NCBI RefSeq assembly: GCF_004138495.1
Contig: NZ_ML142853.1
Location: 344,540-350,955 of the forward strand
Origin: Phytoactinopolyspora endophytica
GTDB taxonomy: Bacteria; Actinomycetota; Actinomycetes; Jiangellales; Jiangellaceae
Length of the DNA stretch: 6,416 nucleotides
Direction: 5' to 3'
In this document: positions 1 to 5,358 of the stretch, one piece after another
Position numbering within the stretch: position 1 is the stretch's first letter
Layout of the letters: each line of letters starts with the position of its first letter
The notes under the pieces: model-generated
Databases searched by the model: none
Told to the model about the DNA's origin: nothing
The model's input: only the letters and a program-made list of their open reading frames with translations
Made by a program: the position numbers and the translations under genes

Positions 1-1
1 C

Positions 2-721
2 GTCCTGATCACCGCCGCCAGCTACCCGTCGGTCAAGGACGCCGGCTCTGCCTTCGACCAGATGGTCGAAGAGATGCCGGAGGGCGTCCTCGAAATGATG
101 GGGGCCGCGGACGGGCTGACCACCCCCGCAGGCTATTTGAACAGCCAGCTCTACTCCAACGTGTTCCCGATCGTGCTGCTGATCTTCGGGATCAGCGCAG
201 CGGCATGGTCGATCGCGGGATCCGAACGGGAGGGAACATTGGAGTCGCTGCTGGCCAACCCGGTGCATCGCTGGCGGGTCGCCCTCGAGCGGTTGACCGG
301 CATCGCACTCTTGCTTGCCGTGCTGACGTTCGTCGCAACCGCTCTGCTCGCTGCCCTGCGCTCACCGTTCGAGCTCGACGATCTCGGCATCGGAGCGCTG
401 ACCGCCGCCGGGGTCGCGACGTTCCTGCTCGCGCTGCTGTTCACCGGCATCACGTATGCGATCGGTGCGGCCACCGGAAGCAAAGGTTGGGCCATCGCCG
501 GCGGCGCCGGTCTCGCCACCGCGACCTACGTGCTGTTCGGTCTGTCCAGCCTCGTGGACTTCTTCGAGAACGTGCGGTGGGCCTCGCCGTGGTACTGGCT
601 CCTTCAGCCGTCACCGTTGGCCGACGGCTGGACCTTCCAGGCGATCGGTGCGCCGTTGCTCGTCGTCGTTCCCGTCGCCGCCATCGGCACAGCCCTCTTC
701 ACTCGCCGCGACCTCACCTAA
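2..721 (+). CDS. ABC-2 type transporter permease subunit, 5'-truncated by window edge
   Basis: This is the C-terminal 239 residues of a membrane permease; the frame is open from base 2, so the true start lies left of the window. At least five hydrophobic segments are visible, among them FPIVLLIFGISAAAWSIAG, LTGIALLLAVLTFVATALLA, a segment around bases 395-470, one around 490-560, and a last one just before the stop. After the first visible segment comes the cytoplasmic loop SEREGTLESLLANPVHRWR (about bases 220-280). In ABC-2/NosY-like permeases this position carries the ERE-GTLE-LL motif that contacts the ATPase. The chain ends with a short basic tail (TRRDLT). Permeases of this family are usually about 250-300 residues, so only a short N-terminal part, including the first membrane helix, is missing. 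An ATPase gene probably lies just upstream, outside the window. The substrate cannot be deduced. The gene converges on glyS, separated by an inverted repeat. Confidence 0.85.
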   Translation, partial: VLITAASYPSVKDAGSAFDQMVEEMPEGVLEMMGAADGLTTPAGYLNSQLYSNVFPIVLLIFGISAAAWSIAGSEREGTLESLLANPVHRWRVALERLTGIALLLAVLTFVATALLAALRSPFELDDLGIGALTAAGVATFLLALLFTGITYAIGAATGSKGWAIAGGAGLATATYVLFGLSSLVDFFENVRWASPWYWLLQPSPLADGWTFQAIGAPLLVVVPVAAIGTALFTRRDLT

Positions 722-722
722 C

Positions 723-780
723 CCGATGATCATCAACCGTTAGACCGGTCCTGGCACGGCCAGGGGTTGATGATCACCGG
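723..780. terminator. Large inverted repeat between convergent genes, probable bidirectional terminator
   Basis: A perfect 12-bp inverted repeat, TGATCATCAACC at 727-738 and GGTTGATGATCA at 765-776, is extended by three further pairs (723-725 with 778-780) after one mismatch. The loop contains a second 5-bp hairpin, CCTGG (750-754) and CCAGG (760-764). It lies just after the stop of the permease and just before the stop of glyS on the other strand, so it can act in both directions. There is no T-tract on either side, which is common for terminators of high-GC actinobacteria. That it terminates transcription is inferred from position and structure. Confidence 0.65.
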
Positions 781-794
781 ATGGAGCCGGCCGA

Positions 795-2177
795 TCAGCA
801 GACCGGGAGCCGTTCGGCGAGGTAACCCTCGATCCGGTCCAGACCGACGCGCTCCTGCGCCATGGAGTCGCGTTCGCGTACCGTCACCGCGTCGTCGTCG
901 AGCGTGTCGAAGTCCACCGTGATACAGAACGGCGTGCCGATCTCGTCCTGGCGACGGTAGCGGCGGCCGATGGCACCCGCGTCGTCGAAGTCGACGTTCC
1001 ACCGTGCGCGCAGGGCCTTGGCGAGATCCCGCGCCTTCGGCGACAGCGCTGGGTTACGCGATAACGGCAGCACCGCGGCCTTGACCGGGGCAAGCCGGGG
1101 ATCGAACCTCAGCACGGTCCGCCGGTCCACGCCACCCTTGGTATTGGGCGCCTCGTCGACGTCGTAGGCGTCCAGCAGGAAAGCCAGCACCGAGCGGGTC
1201 AGACCGGCCGCCGGCTCGATCACGTACGGCGTCCAGCGTGTGCCCTTCTCCTGATCGAAGTAGCTGAGATCCACTCCGGAGTGCTTGGAATGGGTGGTGA
1301 GGTCGAAGTCCGTGCGGTTGGCGATCCCCTCCAGCTCGGCGAACTCCGCACCGCCGAAGCGGAACCGGTACTCGATGTCGACGGTCCGCTTCGAATAGTG
1401 CGAGAGCTTCTCGGCCGGGTGCTCGTAGAGACGCAGGTTGTCCGCCGAGAGCCCAAGATCGAGGTACCAGTCCCAGCGGGCCTGCAGCCAATACTCGTGC
1501 CAGTCCTCGTCCGTGCCCGGCTCGACGAAGAACTCCATCTCCATCTGCTCGAACTCGCGGGTCCGGAAGATGAAGTTGCCCGGCGTGATCTCATTCCGGA
1601 ATGACTTGCCGGTCTGCGCGATGCCGAACGGCGGCTTCTTGCGGGCAGAGTTCATCACGTTCAGGACGTTGGTGAAGATGCCCTGGGCCGTCTCCGGGCG
1701 CAGATAGTGCATGCCCTCAGCGCTCTCCACCGGGCCGAGGAACGTCTTGAGCAGGCCGCTGAACATCCTCGGATCGGTCCAGGAACGCTTCGCTCCGCAG
1801 GTGGGGCAGGGCACGTCGTCCAGTCCGGCTGCCGGCTGCCGCCCTTTCCGCTCGACGAACTCTTCCTCCAGCTGGTCCGCCCGGAAGCGCTTGTGGCAGG
1901 CCTGGCATTCCACCAGCGGGTCGACGAACTCCTCGACGTGGCCGGAGGCGGCCCACACGTCGCGCGGCAGAATCACCGCCGAGTCGAGCCCGACCACGTC
2001 GTCGCGCTGCTGCACGACGGCACGCCACCACTGTCGCCGGACCTGTTCCTTGAGCTCGACGCCGAGCGGCCCGTAGTCCCACGCCGATCTGGTCCCGCCG
2101 TAGATCTCACCGGTGGGAAAGACGAATCCGCGCCGCTTAGCGAGGGAGACTACGGCGTCGACGGGGGAAACAGGCAC
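795..2177 (-). CDS. glyS: Glycyl-tRNA synthetase, class II, alpha-2 (eukaryotic/archaeal-like) type
   Basis: This cytoplasmic enzyme of 460 residues charges tRNA-Gly with glycine using ATP. The whole family architecture is visible. The N-terminal FPTGEIYGG and [11 protein letters not shown] (residues 20-43) are followed by a motif-1 region ending in SGH (78-80). A Cys4 zinc site is formed by C91, C94, C124 and C127. RPETAQGIF lies at 160-168, and class II motif 2, [20 protein letters not shown], at 193-212. [19 protein letters not shown] (275-293) and motif 3, [18 protein letters not shown] (321-338), complete the catalytic core. The anticodon-binding domain runs from about 360 to 460, with [13 protein letters not shown] at 411-423. 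The length matches actinobacterial homologues, and no frameshift or lost motif is seen. The start is GTG at 2177-2175, nine bases after GGAG (2190-2187). An in-frame ATG at 2192 is followed at once by GAG TGA and is therefore excluded. The gene follows the YibE/F gene by 38 bases and is probably cotranscribed with it. Confidence 0.98.
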   Translation of the reverse strand: MPVSPVDAVVSLAKRRGFVFPTGEIYGGTRSAWDYGPLGVELKEQVRRQWWRAVVQQRDDVVGLDSAVILPRDVWAASGHVEEFVDPLVECQACHKRFRADQLEEEFVERKGRQPAAGLDDVPCPTCGAKRSWTDPRMFSGLLKTFLGPVESAEGMHYLRPETAQGIFTNVLNVMNSARKKPPFGIAQTGKSFRNEITPGNFIFRTREFEQMEMEFFVEPGTDEDWHEYWLQARWDWYLDLGLSADNLRLYEHPAEKLSHYSKRTVDIEYRFRFGGAEFAELEGIANRTDFDLTTHSKHSGVDLSYFDQEKGTRWTPYVIEPAAGLTRSVLAFLLDAYDVDEAPNTKGGVDRRTVLRFDPRLAPVKAAVLPLSRNPALSPKARDLAKALRARWNVDFDDAGAIGRRYRRQDEIGTPFCITVDFDTLDDDAVTVRERDSMAQERVGLDRIEGYLAERLPVC

Positions 2178-2215
2178 AGGTGATCACTCCATCCGGCTGG
2201 CTGTCGGCGAAACGG

Positions 2216-3511
2216 TCAGCCACCGAGGCTATCAACACTTCCTGTCCGCGCTGCCGCCCGCTCGCCGCCGTCAGTACCGGTGCGCCGACGGCGGCGGCCG
2301 CCGGAGGGCTGCCCCTGCCGCACCGCCAGCACGGCCAGCCCCGTGGCGACCGGCACCGCCGCGATGATGCCGAGGCTGCCGACCAGTCCCCGGACCACCT
2401 CCTGCGCCACAGCTTCGGTGGTCAGCGCGTCGCCGACGCCCAGTCCGGCGACGCTGAACAGCATCAGCAGCGGCAGCGACGCGCCGACGTACGCGAGCAC
2501 CAGGGTGTTCACCGTCGCGGCGACATGTTCACGCCCGATACGCATGCCGGCGGAGAACAGTTTCCGGCGCGACGACGTGGGGTCGGCCGCCGCCAGCTCC
2601 CACACAGTCGCGGTCTGTGTGACGGTGGTGTCGTCGAGCACGCCGAGCGCACCGACGACGAGGCCGGCGAGGAGCAGGCCACGCACGTTGATATCCGCAT
2701 CGACCGTGCCGATGTACGCGGCCGCGTGGTCGACGAGACCGGTGAACTGGCCGAGCGTGGTGAACAGGGCACCCAGCACACCTGTCAGGGTCAGACTGAT
2801 CAGCGTCCCGATCAAGGCGACCGAGGTCCGTATCGAGACCCCATGCGACATGTACAGCGTCACGATCATGATGGCTGACGCCCCCACCACGGCGACCGGC
2901 AACGGATCCTGTCCCGACAGCAACGCTGGTAGCAGGAAGAAGACGATGACCAGCACCGAGATCGCCAGCCCGCCCAGCGCGGCGAGCCCTTTCCACCGGG
3001 ACAGCAGCACCACGGCGACGGCGAACACGGCACCCAGCCACAGCAACGGCATCCCCCGTTGGAAGTCGGTGACTTCGTAGCGGGTCTCCAGCGGCTGGTC
3101 CTGCATGCCGGTGAGGACGACCTTGTCACCGACCGAGAACTCCGGTGCACCGTCGCCGAACCAGAGCGGTACCACGGTCTCCATGCCCTCGTCAGGTCCC
3201 GACTCGATCAGGACATCGGCCTCCTGGCATTCGCTGCTGCCCTGGCCGCCCTGACCGCCCTGGCCGTCACCGTCCGGTGGAGCACCATCACCATCCGATG
3301 GGGCACCCTCGACGCCCTCACACGGACCGATCGCCGTGATCTGCGCGTCCGTACGCACGCCCGCCTCGATGCTGGGTTTCTCGCCGGAGGGCCAGAGGAA
3401 CGCCAAGCCGCCGATGGTCAGCAGGATCAGCGGGATCAACACCGACAGCACGGTCTTGCGGACCCGAGGACTTGCCGGTGGTACCTCGGGATGCAGGTGA
3501 ACCCCGGTCAC
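2216..3511 (-). CDS. YibE/F family multi-pass membrane protein
   Basis: This integral membrane protein has 431 residues from a GTG start. A hydrophobic anchor (about 20-40) is followed by an extracytoplasmic segment carrying a Gly/Asp/Gln-rich insert (66-93) between C64 and C95. A small beta-rich part follows, with FSVGDKVVLTGM (125-136). Then come several membrane helices: about 154-171, 176-198, 203-222, 230-253 and 278-292, plus two more near the C-terminus. The conserved family segments are TLYMSHGVSIRTSVALIGT (218-236) and GALGVLDDTTVTQTATVWEL (287-306). The C-terminus is a basic, probably cytoplasmic tail. YibE/F proteins are poorly characterised; a transport role has been suggested, but none can be assigned here. 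The GTG at 3511 is preferred over an upstream in-frame ATG because GGGAGGG (3524-3518) stands six bases before it, because translation from the GTG gives a clean membrane anchor, and because GTGA overlaps the stop of the preceding gene, implying translational coupling. Confidence 0.9.
   Translation of the reverse strand: MTGVHLHPEVPPASPRVRKTVLSVLIPLILLTIGGLAFLWPSGEKPSIEAGVRTDAQITAIGPCEGVEGAPSDGDGAPPDGDGQGGQGGQGSSECQEADVLIESGPDEGMETVVPLWFGDGAPEFSVGDKVVLTGMQDQPLETRYEVTDFQRGMPLLWLGAVFAVAVVLLSRWKGLAALGGLAISVLVIVFFLLPALLSGQDPLPVAVVGASAIMIVTLYMSHGVSIRTSVALIGTLISLTLTGVLGALFTTLGQFTGLVDHAAAYIGTVDADINVRGLLLAGLVVGALGVLDDTTVTQTATVWELAAADPTSSRRKLFSAGMRIGREHVAATVNTLVLAYVGASLPLLMLFSVAGLGVGDALTTEAVAQEVVRGLVGSLGIIAAVPVATGLAVLAVRQGQPSGGRRRRRTGTDGGERAAARTGSVDSLGG
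3239..3308. repeat. In-frame short tandem repeats inside the YibE/F gene (3 x 9 bp and 2 x 21 bp)
   Basis: Three adjacent 9-bp units (GCCCTGGCC, GCCCTGACC, GCCCTGGCC) occupy 3239-3265. Two adjacent 21-bp units occupy 3267-3287 and 3288-3308, with about 18 of 21 identical bases. Both unit lengths are multiples of three. On the coding strand they give GAPSDGD-GAPPDGD followed by GQG repeated three times. The insert therefore looks like a slippage-prone, unstructured linker on the outer face of the membrane. Confidence 0.8.
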
Positions 3512-3999
3512 TGTCCGCCCTCCCGCCGGTGGTTCTCGTCCGCCGGGTCGTCGGCCGCTCTCCGCGAGGCGTCCCACTCTCTCTCGTCTCGACCCAGCGA
3601 GGCGTCCCGCATTCTCCCGTCTCTGCCCGGTACGACGTCCAGGTCTGTCGCCACGGCCGGACCGGCCGCGTCTCCCAGGCCGACGTCGTCCGCGTCGGCG
3701 GCCAGCGCGGTACCGCCCTCCGGAGTCATGACCTCGAACGCCGTGGGCTCGTCGACAGCCCGGGAGAGCAAGGGCACCGCGTGGAGCTTCACGTCGTACG
3801 AGGACAGCGCCCGACGATACGATCCGACATCGAGCCACTCGCTGGTGAGCACCCACAGCGTCGGGTCGTCCGTGGCGCGGCCCAGGTGCCCGCGTATCCA
3901 GCCCGCCTGTTCGGCGAGCGTTCGCAGAGCCTGGAACGCTTGATCACGGAAGACCGGCGCCTCGGCGCGAGGGACCCGGTATCGGGTGACGACGAGCAT
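3508..3999 (-). CDS. Antibiotic biosynthesis monooxygenase (ABM)-like domain protein with acidic/basic tail
   Basis: The protein has 163 residues. Residues 1-90 look like a single ferredoxin-like ABM domain. MLVVTRYRVP is the first strand, FRDQAFQALRTLAEQAGW (17-34) a helix, and IRGHLGR with TLWVLTSEWLDVGSYRRAL (47-65) the next strands and helix. It closes with VPLLSRAVDEPTAFEV (75-90). ABM domains normally dimerise and range from cofactor-free monooxygenases to haem-degrading or functionally unknown small proteins. No catalytic residue can be named, so the function stays open. Residues 91-163 form a tail rich in Asp, Arg, Ala and Gly, probably disordered, with an internal duplication. The start chosen is the ATG at 3999, five bases after AAAGGA (4010-4005). 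The frame stays open upstream, but the predicted N-terminal extension has no domain character. The stop overlaps the YibE/F start by four bases. This is probably the first gene of the cluster. Confidence 0.75.
   Translation of the reverse strand: MLVVTRYRVPRAEAPVFRDQAFQALRTLAEQAGWIRGHLGRATDDPTLWVLTSEWLDVGSYRRALSSYDVKLHAVPLLSRAVDEPTAFEVMTPEGGTALAADADDVGLGDAAGPAVATDLDVVPGRDGRMRDASLGRDEREWDASRRAADDPADENHRREGGQ
3564..3629. repeat. Imperfect 33-bp tandem duplication in the tail of the ABM-like gene
   Basis: Bases 3564-3596 and 3597-3629 are two adjacent 33-bp units. The first 12 bases (GCGAGGCGTCCC) are identical in both, and about three quarters of the whole unit matches. Because 33 is a multiple of three, the frame is kept and the protein contains two related 11-residue units, RMRDASLGRDE-like and REWDASRRAAD-like. 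This fits expansion of a disordered tail by slippage or unequal exchange. Confidence 0.7.
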
Positions 4000-4030
4000 G
4001 ACAGTCCTTTCAGGCGGGAGGGCATCGCCG

Positions 4031-4057
4031 AGCATAGTGCAGGTCGCGCCCCGTTCC
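4031..4057 (-). promoter_or_regulatory. Candidate promoter for the ABM-YibE/F-glyS cluster
   Basis: On the minus strand, GGAAC (4057-4053) is followed after 16 bases by TATGCT (4036-4031), which shares four of six bases with TATAAT. The transcript would begin roughly 15-20 bases before the AAAGGA ribosome-binding site of the ABM-like gene. GGAAC resembles the -35 element of ECF sigma promoters, but the -10 is not the usual one for that class. This is a weak match in a GC-rich sequence. Confidence 0.25.
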
Positions 4058-4172
4058 GTGGGATTACCTCGCGGCCGTACCATTCTTGGAGCACGCTCAT
4101 CACGGACGTGGCCATCACCGTACGCCCGATCTGTGATGCCCGCCCGACCAGAGTCCGGAGACGAGGACGATC

Positions 4173-4580
4173 GTGTCTAAGAAACGCCGCCAACCGCACC
4201 GCACACCGCAGCGGCGGCCAGCCACTCCCACTGCTGCTCAGCGCACCCCGCGGCAAGGGGGCTCCCGTCGACCCGGTCCGGCTCCGGTGTCGCAGCCGGG
4301 CTGGCGCGCGGGCCTCGAGCGGGCCAGCTATCCCATCCTGCTCCGGCTCACCCGGCTGCCGAAGTGGTTCCTCGGTCTGCTCACCGCCGGCGTGTTGCTC
4401 GGCGGCCTGCTCGCACCGGCGCCCTGGTCACCCATACTCCTCGCGCTGGTCGTCCTCTTCCTGACCTGGCTACTGGTGCTCGCGTGGCCGAAGCTCGAGC
4501 CGACCGCGCGGATCATCCGCGCCACAGTGATCGCGGCGCTGGCCGCATTGATCGTCGCGCAATCCGCCGGCGTGCTCTGA
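4173..4580 (+). CDS. Small membrane protein, DUF6703-like
   Basis: This protein of 135 residues has a very basic, proline-rich N-terminus (1-45, many Arg/Lys/Gln/Pro) that should stay in the cytoplasm. Next is an amphipathic stretch with RASYPILLRLTRLPKWF (50-66), and then three hydrophobic segments: about 66-82, 86-105 and 115-131. The pattern of basic tail, RLPKW-type motif and PW followed by a helix matches my memory of the actinobacterial DUF6703 family, for which I know no function. The start is GTG at 4173, five bases after GAGGA (4163-4167). It is transcribed away from the ABM-YibE/F-glyS cluster with a 173-base spacer, and it converges on zur. A role in zinc physiology cannot be inferred from position alone. 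Confidence 0.8.
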   Translation: MSKKRRQPHRTPQRRPATPTAAQRTPRQGGSRRPGPAPVSQPGWRAGLERASYPILLRLTRLPKWFLGLLTAGVLLGGLLAPAPWSPILLALVVLFLTWLLVLAWPKLEPTARIIRATVIAALAALIVAQSAGVL

Positions 4581-4662
4581 GAAGGGACCGCAGGGGAGGC
4601 CGCGGCGACATGCCCACTACGACCCCACGGTGTGCCCGAGGCGAACGCTCAAGGGCATCTCC

Positions 4663-4749
4663 CTGGCCCCGATTCCGCTCCACCCTCGGCTCTGGCCCCG
4701 ATTCCGCTCCACCCTCGGCTCTGGCCCCGATTCCGCTCCACCCTCGACT
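4663..4749. repeat. Three head-to-tail copies of a 29-bp non-coding repeat
   Basis: Units lie at 4663-4691, 4692-4720 and 4721-4749. Each begins CTGGCCCCGATTCCGCTCCA and ends CCCTCGGCT; copies one and two are identical, and copy three differs by one base (G to A at 4747). There are no spacers between units. The array lies in the 193-base space between the convergent DUF6703-like and zur genes. The unit is not a multiple of three, so it shifts frame with each copy, which argues against a coding role. An 8-bp direct repeat, TCAAGGGC, stands on both sides (4649-4656 and 4756-4763). The near identity of the units suggests recent amplification, a minisatellite (VNTR)-like locus. Confidence 0.9.
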
Positions 4750-4772
4750 GACGCGTCAAGGGCCGTGCGGCC
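4749..4772. terminator. Palindrome plus short GC hairpin just after the zur stop
   Basis: TGACGCGTCA (4749-4758) is a perfect 10-bp palindrome. GGCCGTGCGGCC (4761-4772) can fold as a 4-bp stem (GGCC/GGCC) with a 4-base loop, two bases beyond the zur stop codon. Together they could help end the zur transcript and, from the other side, the DUF6703-like transcript. There is no T-run and the stems are short, so this call rests mainly on position. Confidence 0.3.
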
Positions 4773-4773
4773 G

Positions 4774-5190
4774 TTATTGCTGCGCGGCGCAGCGGGGGCA
4801 GAGGCCGAAGATCTCGAGTGTGTGCGCGACGTCGACGTATCCGTGCTCCTTCGCCACAGACTTCGTCCACCGTTCCACCGCGGGCCCGGCTACCTCTACC
4901 GTGGCCTTGCAGGAACGGCAGACCAGATGATGGTGATGCTCGTCGCGGGCGCATCGCCGATAAGCCGCCTCCCCGCTGGACGTGTGCAGCACGTCGACCT
5001 GCCCGTTGTCCGCCAATGTCTGCAGCGTCCGGTAGACGGTGGCGAGCCCGACACTCATGCCGCGGGTGCGCAGCACGGCATGCAGGTCCTGTGCGCTGAT
5101 GAAGTCCTCGGTCTCCTCGAGCACTTCGTCGACGGCGGCGCGCTGACGCGTCCGCCGCTGCTCTTTGACCGGCTGCTGCTGTAGCGACAC
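4774..5190 (-). CDS. zur: Zinc uptake regulator Zur, Fur family
   Basis: This cytoplasmic repressor of 138 residues, when loaded with zinc, represses zinc uptake genes. The N-terminal winged helix carries TRQRAAVDEVLEETEDFISA (14-33) and the recognition helix region VGLATVYRTLQTLADNG (47-63). The C-terminal dimerisation domain contains CARDEHHHHLVCRSC (80-94) and CPRC (131-134). From memory of the Streptomyces coelicolor Zur structure, all three metal sites are present with numbering shifted by one. The structural site is C91, C94, C131 and C134. The first regulatory site is D66, C80, H86 and H88, and the second is H85, H87, E106 and H123. This full set separates it from Fur, PerR and Nur. 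The start is GTG at 5190; the best purine tract, AGAGAGG (5209-5203), is 12 bases away, so the ribosome-binding site is somewhat distant. The gene is divergent from znuA with a 168-base spacer that holds its likely operators. Confidence 0.95.
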   Translation of the reverse strand: MSLQQQPVKEQRRTRQRAAVDEVLEETEDFISAQDLHAVLRTRGMSVGLATVYRTLQTLADNGQVDVLHTSSGEAAYRRCARDEHHHHLVCRSCKATVEVAGPAVERWTKSVAKEHGYVDVAHTLEIFGLCPRCAAQQ

Positions 5191-5244
5191 TGCTGGCGAC
5201 CGCCTCTCTGCTTCCAGCTCAATACGTCAGGCTCCACTGTAGTT

Positions 5245-5259
5245 GGAACGGCCCGTTCC
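5245..5259. promoter_or_regulatory. GC-rich 15-bp dyad in the zur-znuA spacer, possible operator
   Basis: GGAACGGCCCGTTCC is a perfect 6-3-6 inverted repeat, 55 bases upstream of the zur start. On the minus strand it is followed closely by TACAGT (5241-5236), which shares four of six bases with a -10 element, so the dyad could sit in or beside the zur promoter. It lacks the AT-rich halves of a Zur box, so if it is an operator it may serve another regulator. A short hairpin in the zur leader is another option if transcription begins upstream of it. Confidence 0.45.
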
Positions 5260-5321
5260 TGGCTTCAACCTGAACAGAGATGTCGTTCATACCCTTAAAT
5301 AACGACGGATCGACCCTTGTT

Positions 5322-5338
5322 TTGACAATGGTTGTCAA
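5322..5338. promoter_or_regulatory. Zur-box-like palindrome upstream of znuA
   Basis: TTGACAATGGTTGTCAA is a perfect 7-3-7 inverted repeat. Its inner 15 bases (5323-5337) agree at 12 of 15 positions with the actinobacterial Zur box as I recall it, TGAAAATGATTTTCA. It is located 20 bases before the znuA start, in the most AT-rich part of the window, and the zur gene is divergent. Binding of Zn-Zur here would block znuA transcription when zinc is plentiful. Confidence 0.8.
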
Positions 5339-5351
5339 TCTTTATGAGAAT
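5322..5351 (+). promoter_or_regulatory. Candidate znuA promoter overlapping the Zur box
   Basis: TTGACA at 5322-5327 is a perfect -35 hexamer and forms the left arm of the Zur-box-like palindrome. A possible -10 is GAGAAT at 5346-5351 (four of six, spacer 18). If that is right, the transcript would begin close to the ATG at 5359 and have almost no leader, so the -10 assignment is uncertain. The overlap would mean repression by direct occlusion of RNA polymerase. Confidence 0.4.
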
Positions 5352-5358
5352 TGGTCCC

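Noticed and set aside
1707..2183. Plus-strand open frame of 158 codons opposite glyS
   Set aside because: It is antisense to the conserved N-terminal half of glycyl-tRNA synthetase, and its translation has no recognisable motifs.
3512..3856. N-terminal extension of the YibE/F protein to an upstream ATG
   Set aside because: The extension overlaps the ABM-like gene in another frame and is Arg/Gly-rich without a signal or domain. The GTG at 3511 has a strong ribosome-binding site and a GTGA overlap.
3059..3943. Plus-strand open frame of 294 codons opposite the YibE/F and ABM-like genes
   Set aside because: It is a mirror of two genes with good starts and domains; its translation is low-complexity Arg/Ser/Pro/Ala.
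4000..4083. 28-residue N-terminal extension of the ABM-like protein
   Set aside because: The ATG at 3999 has AAAGGA at the right distance and starts exactly at the first strand of the domain.
4663..4749. 29-bp repeats as a CRISPR array
   Set aside because: The unit length suits a CRISPR repeat, but the copies touch each other with no spacers, and there are no cas genes nearby.
4630..5184. Plus-strand open frame of 184 codons over the repeat array and zur
   Set aside because: It runs antisense through zur, and its N-terminal part only reflects the 29-bp repeat read in three frames.
5310..5338. Zur-box dyad as a bidirectional promoter also driving zur
   Set aside because: TTGACA is present on the minus strand (5338-5333), but no acceptable -10 is found 16-18 bases downstream on that strand.
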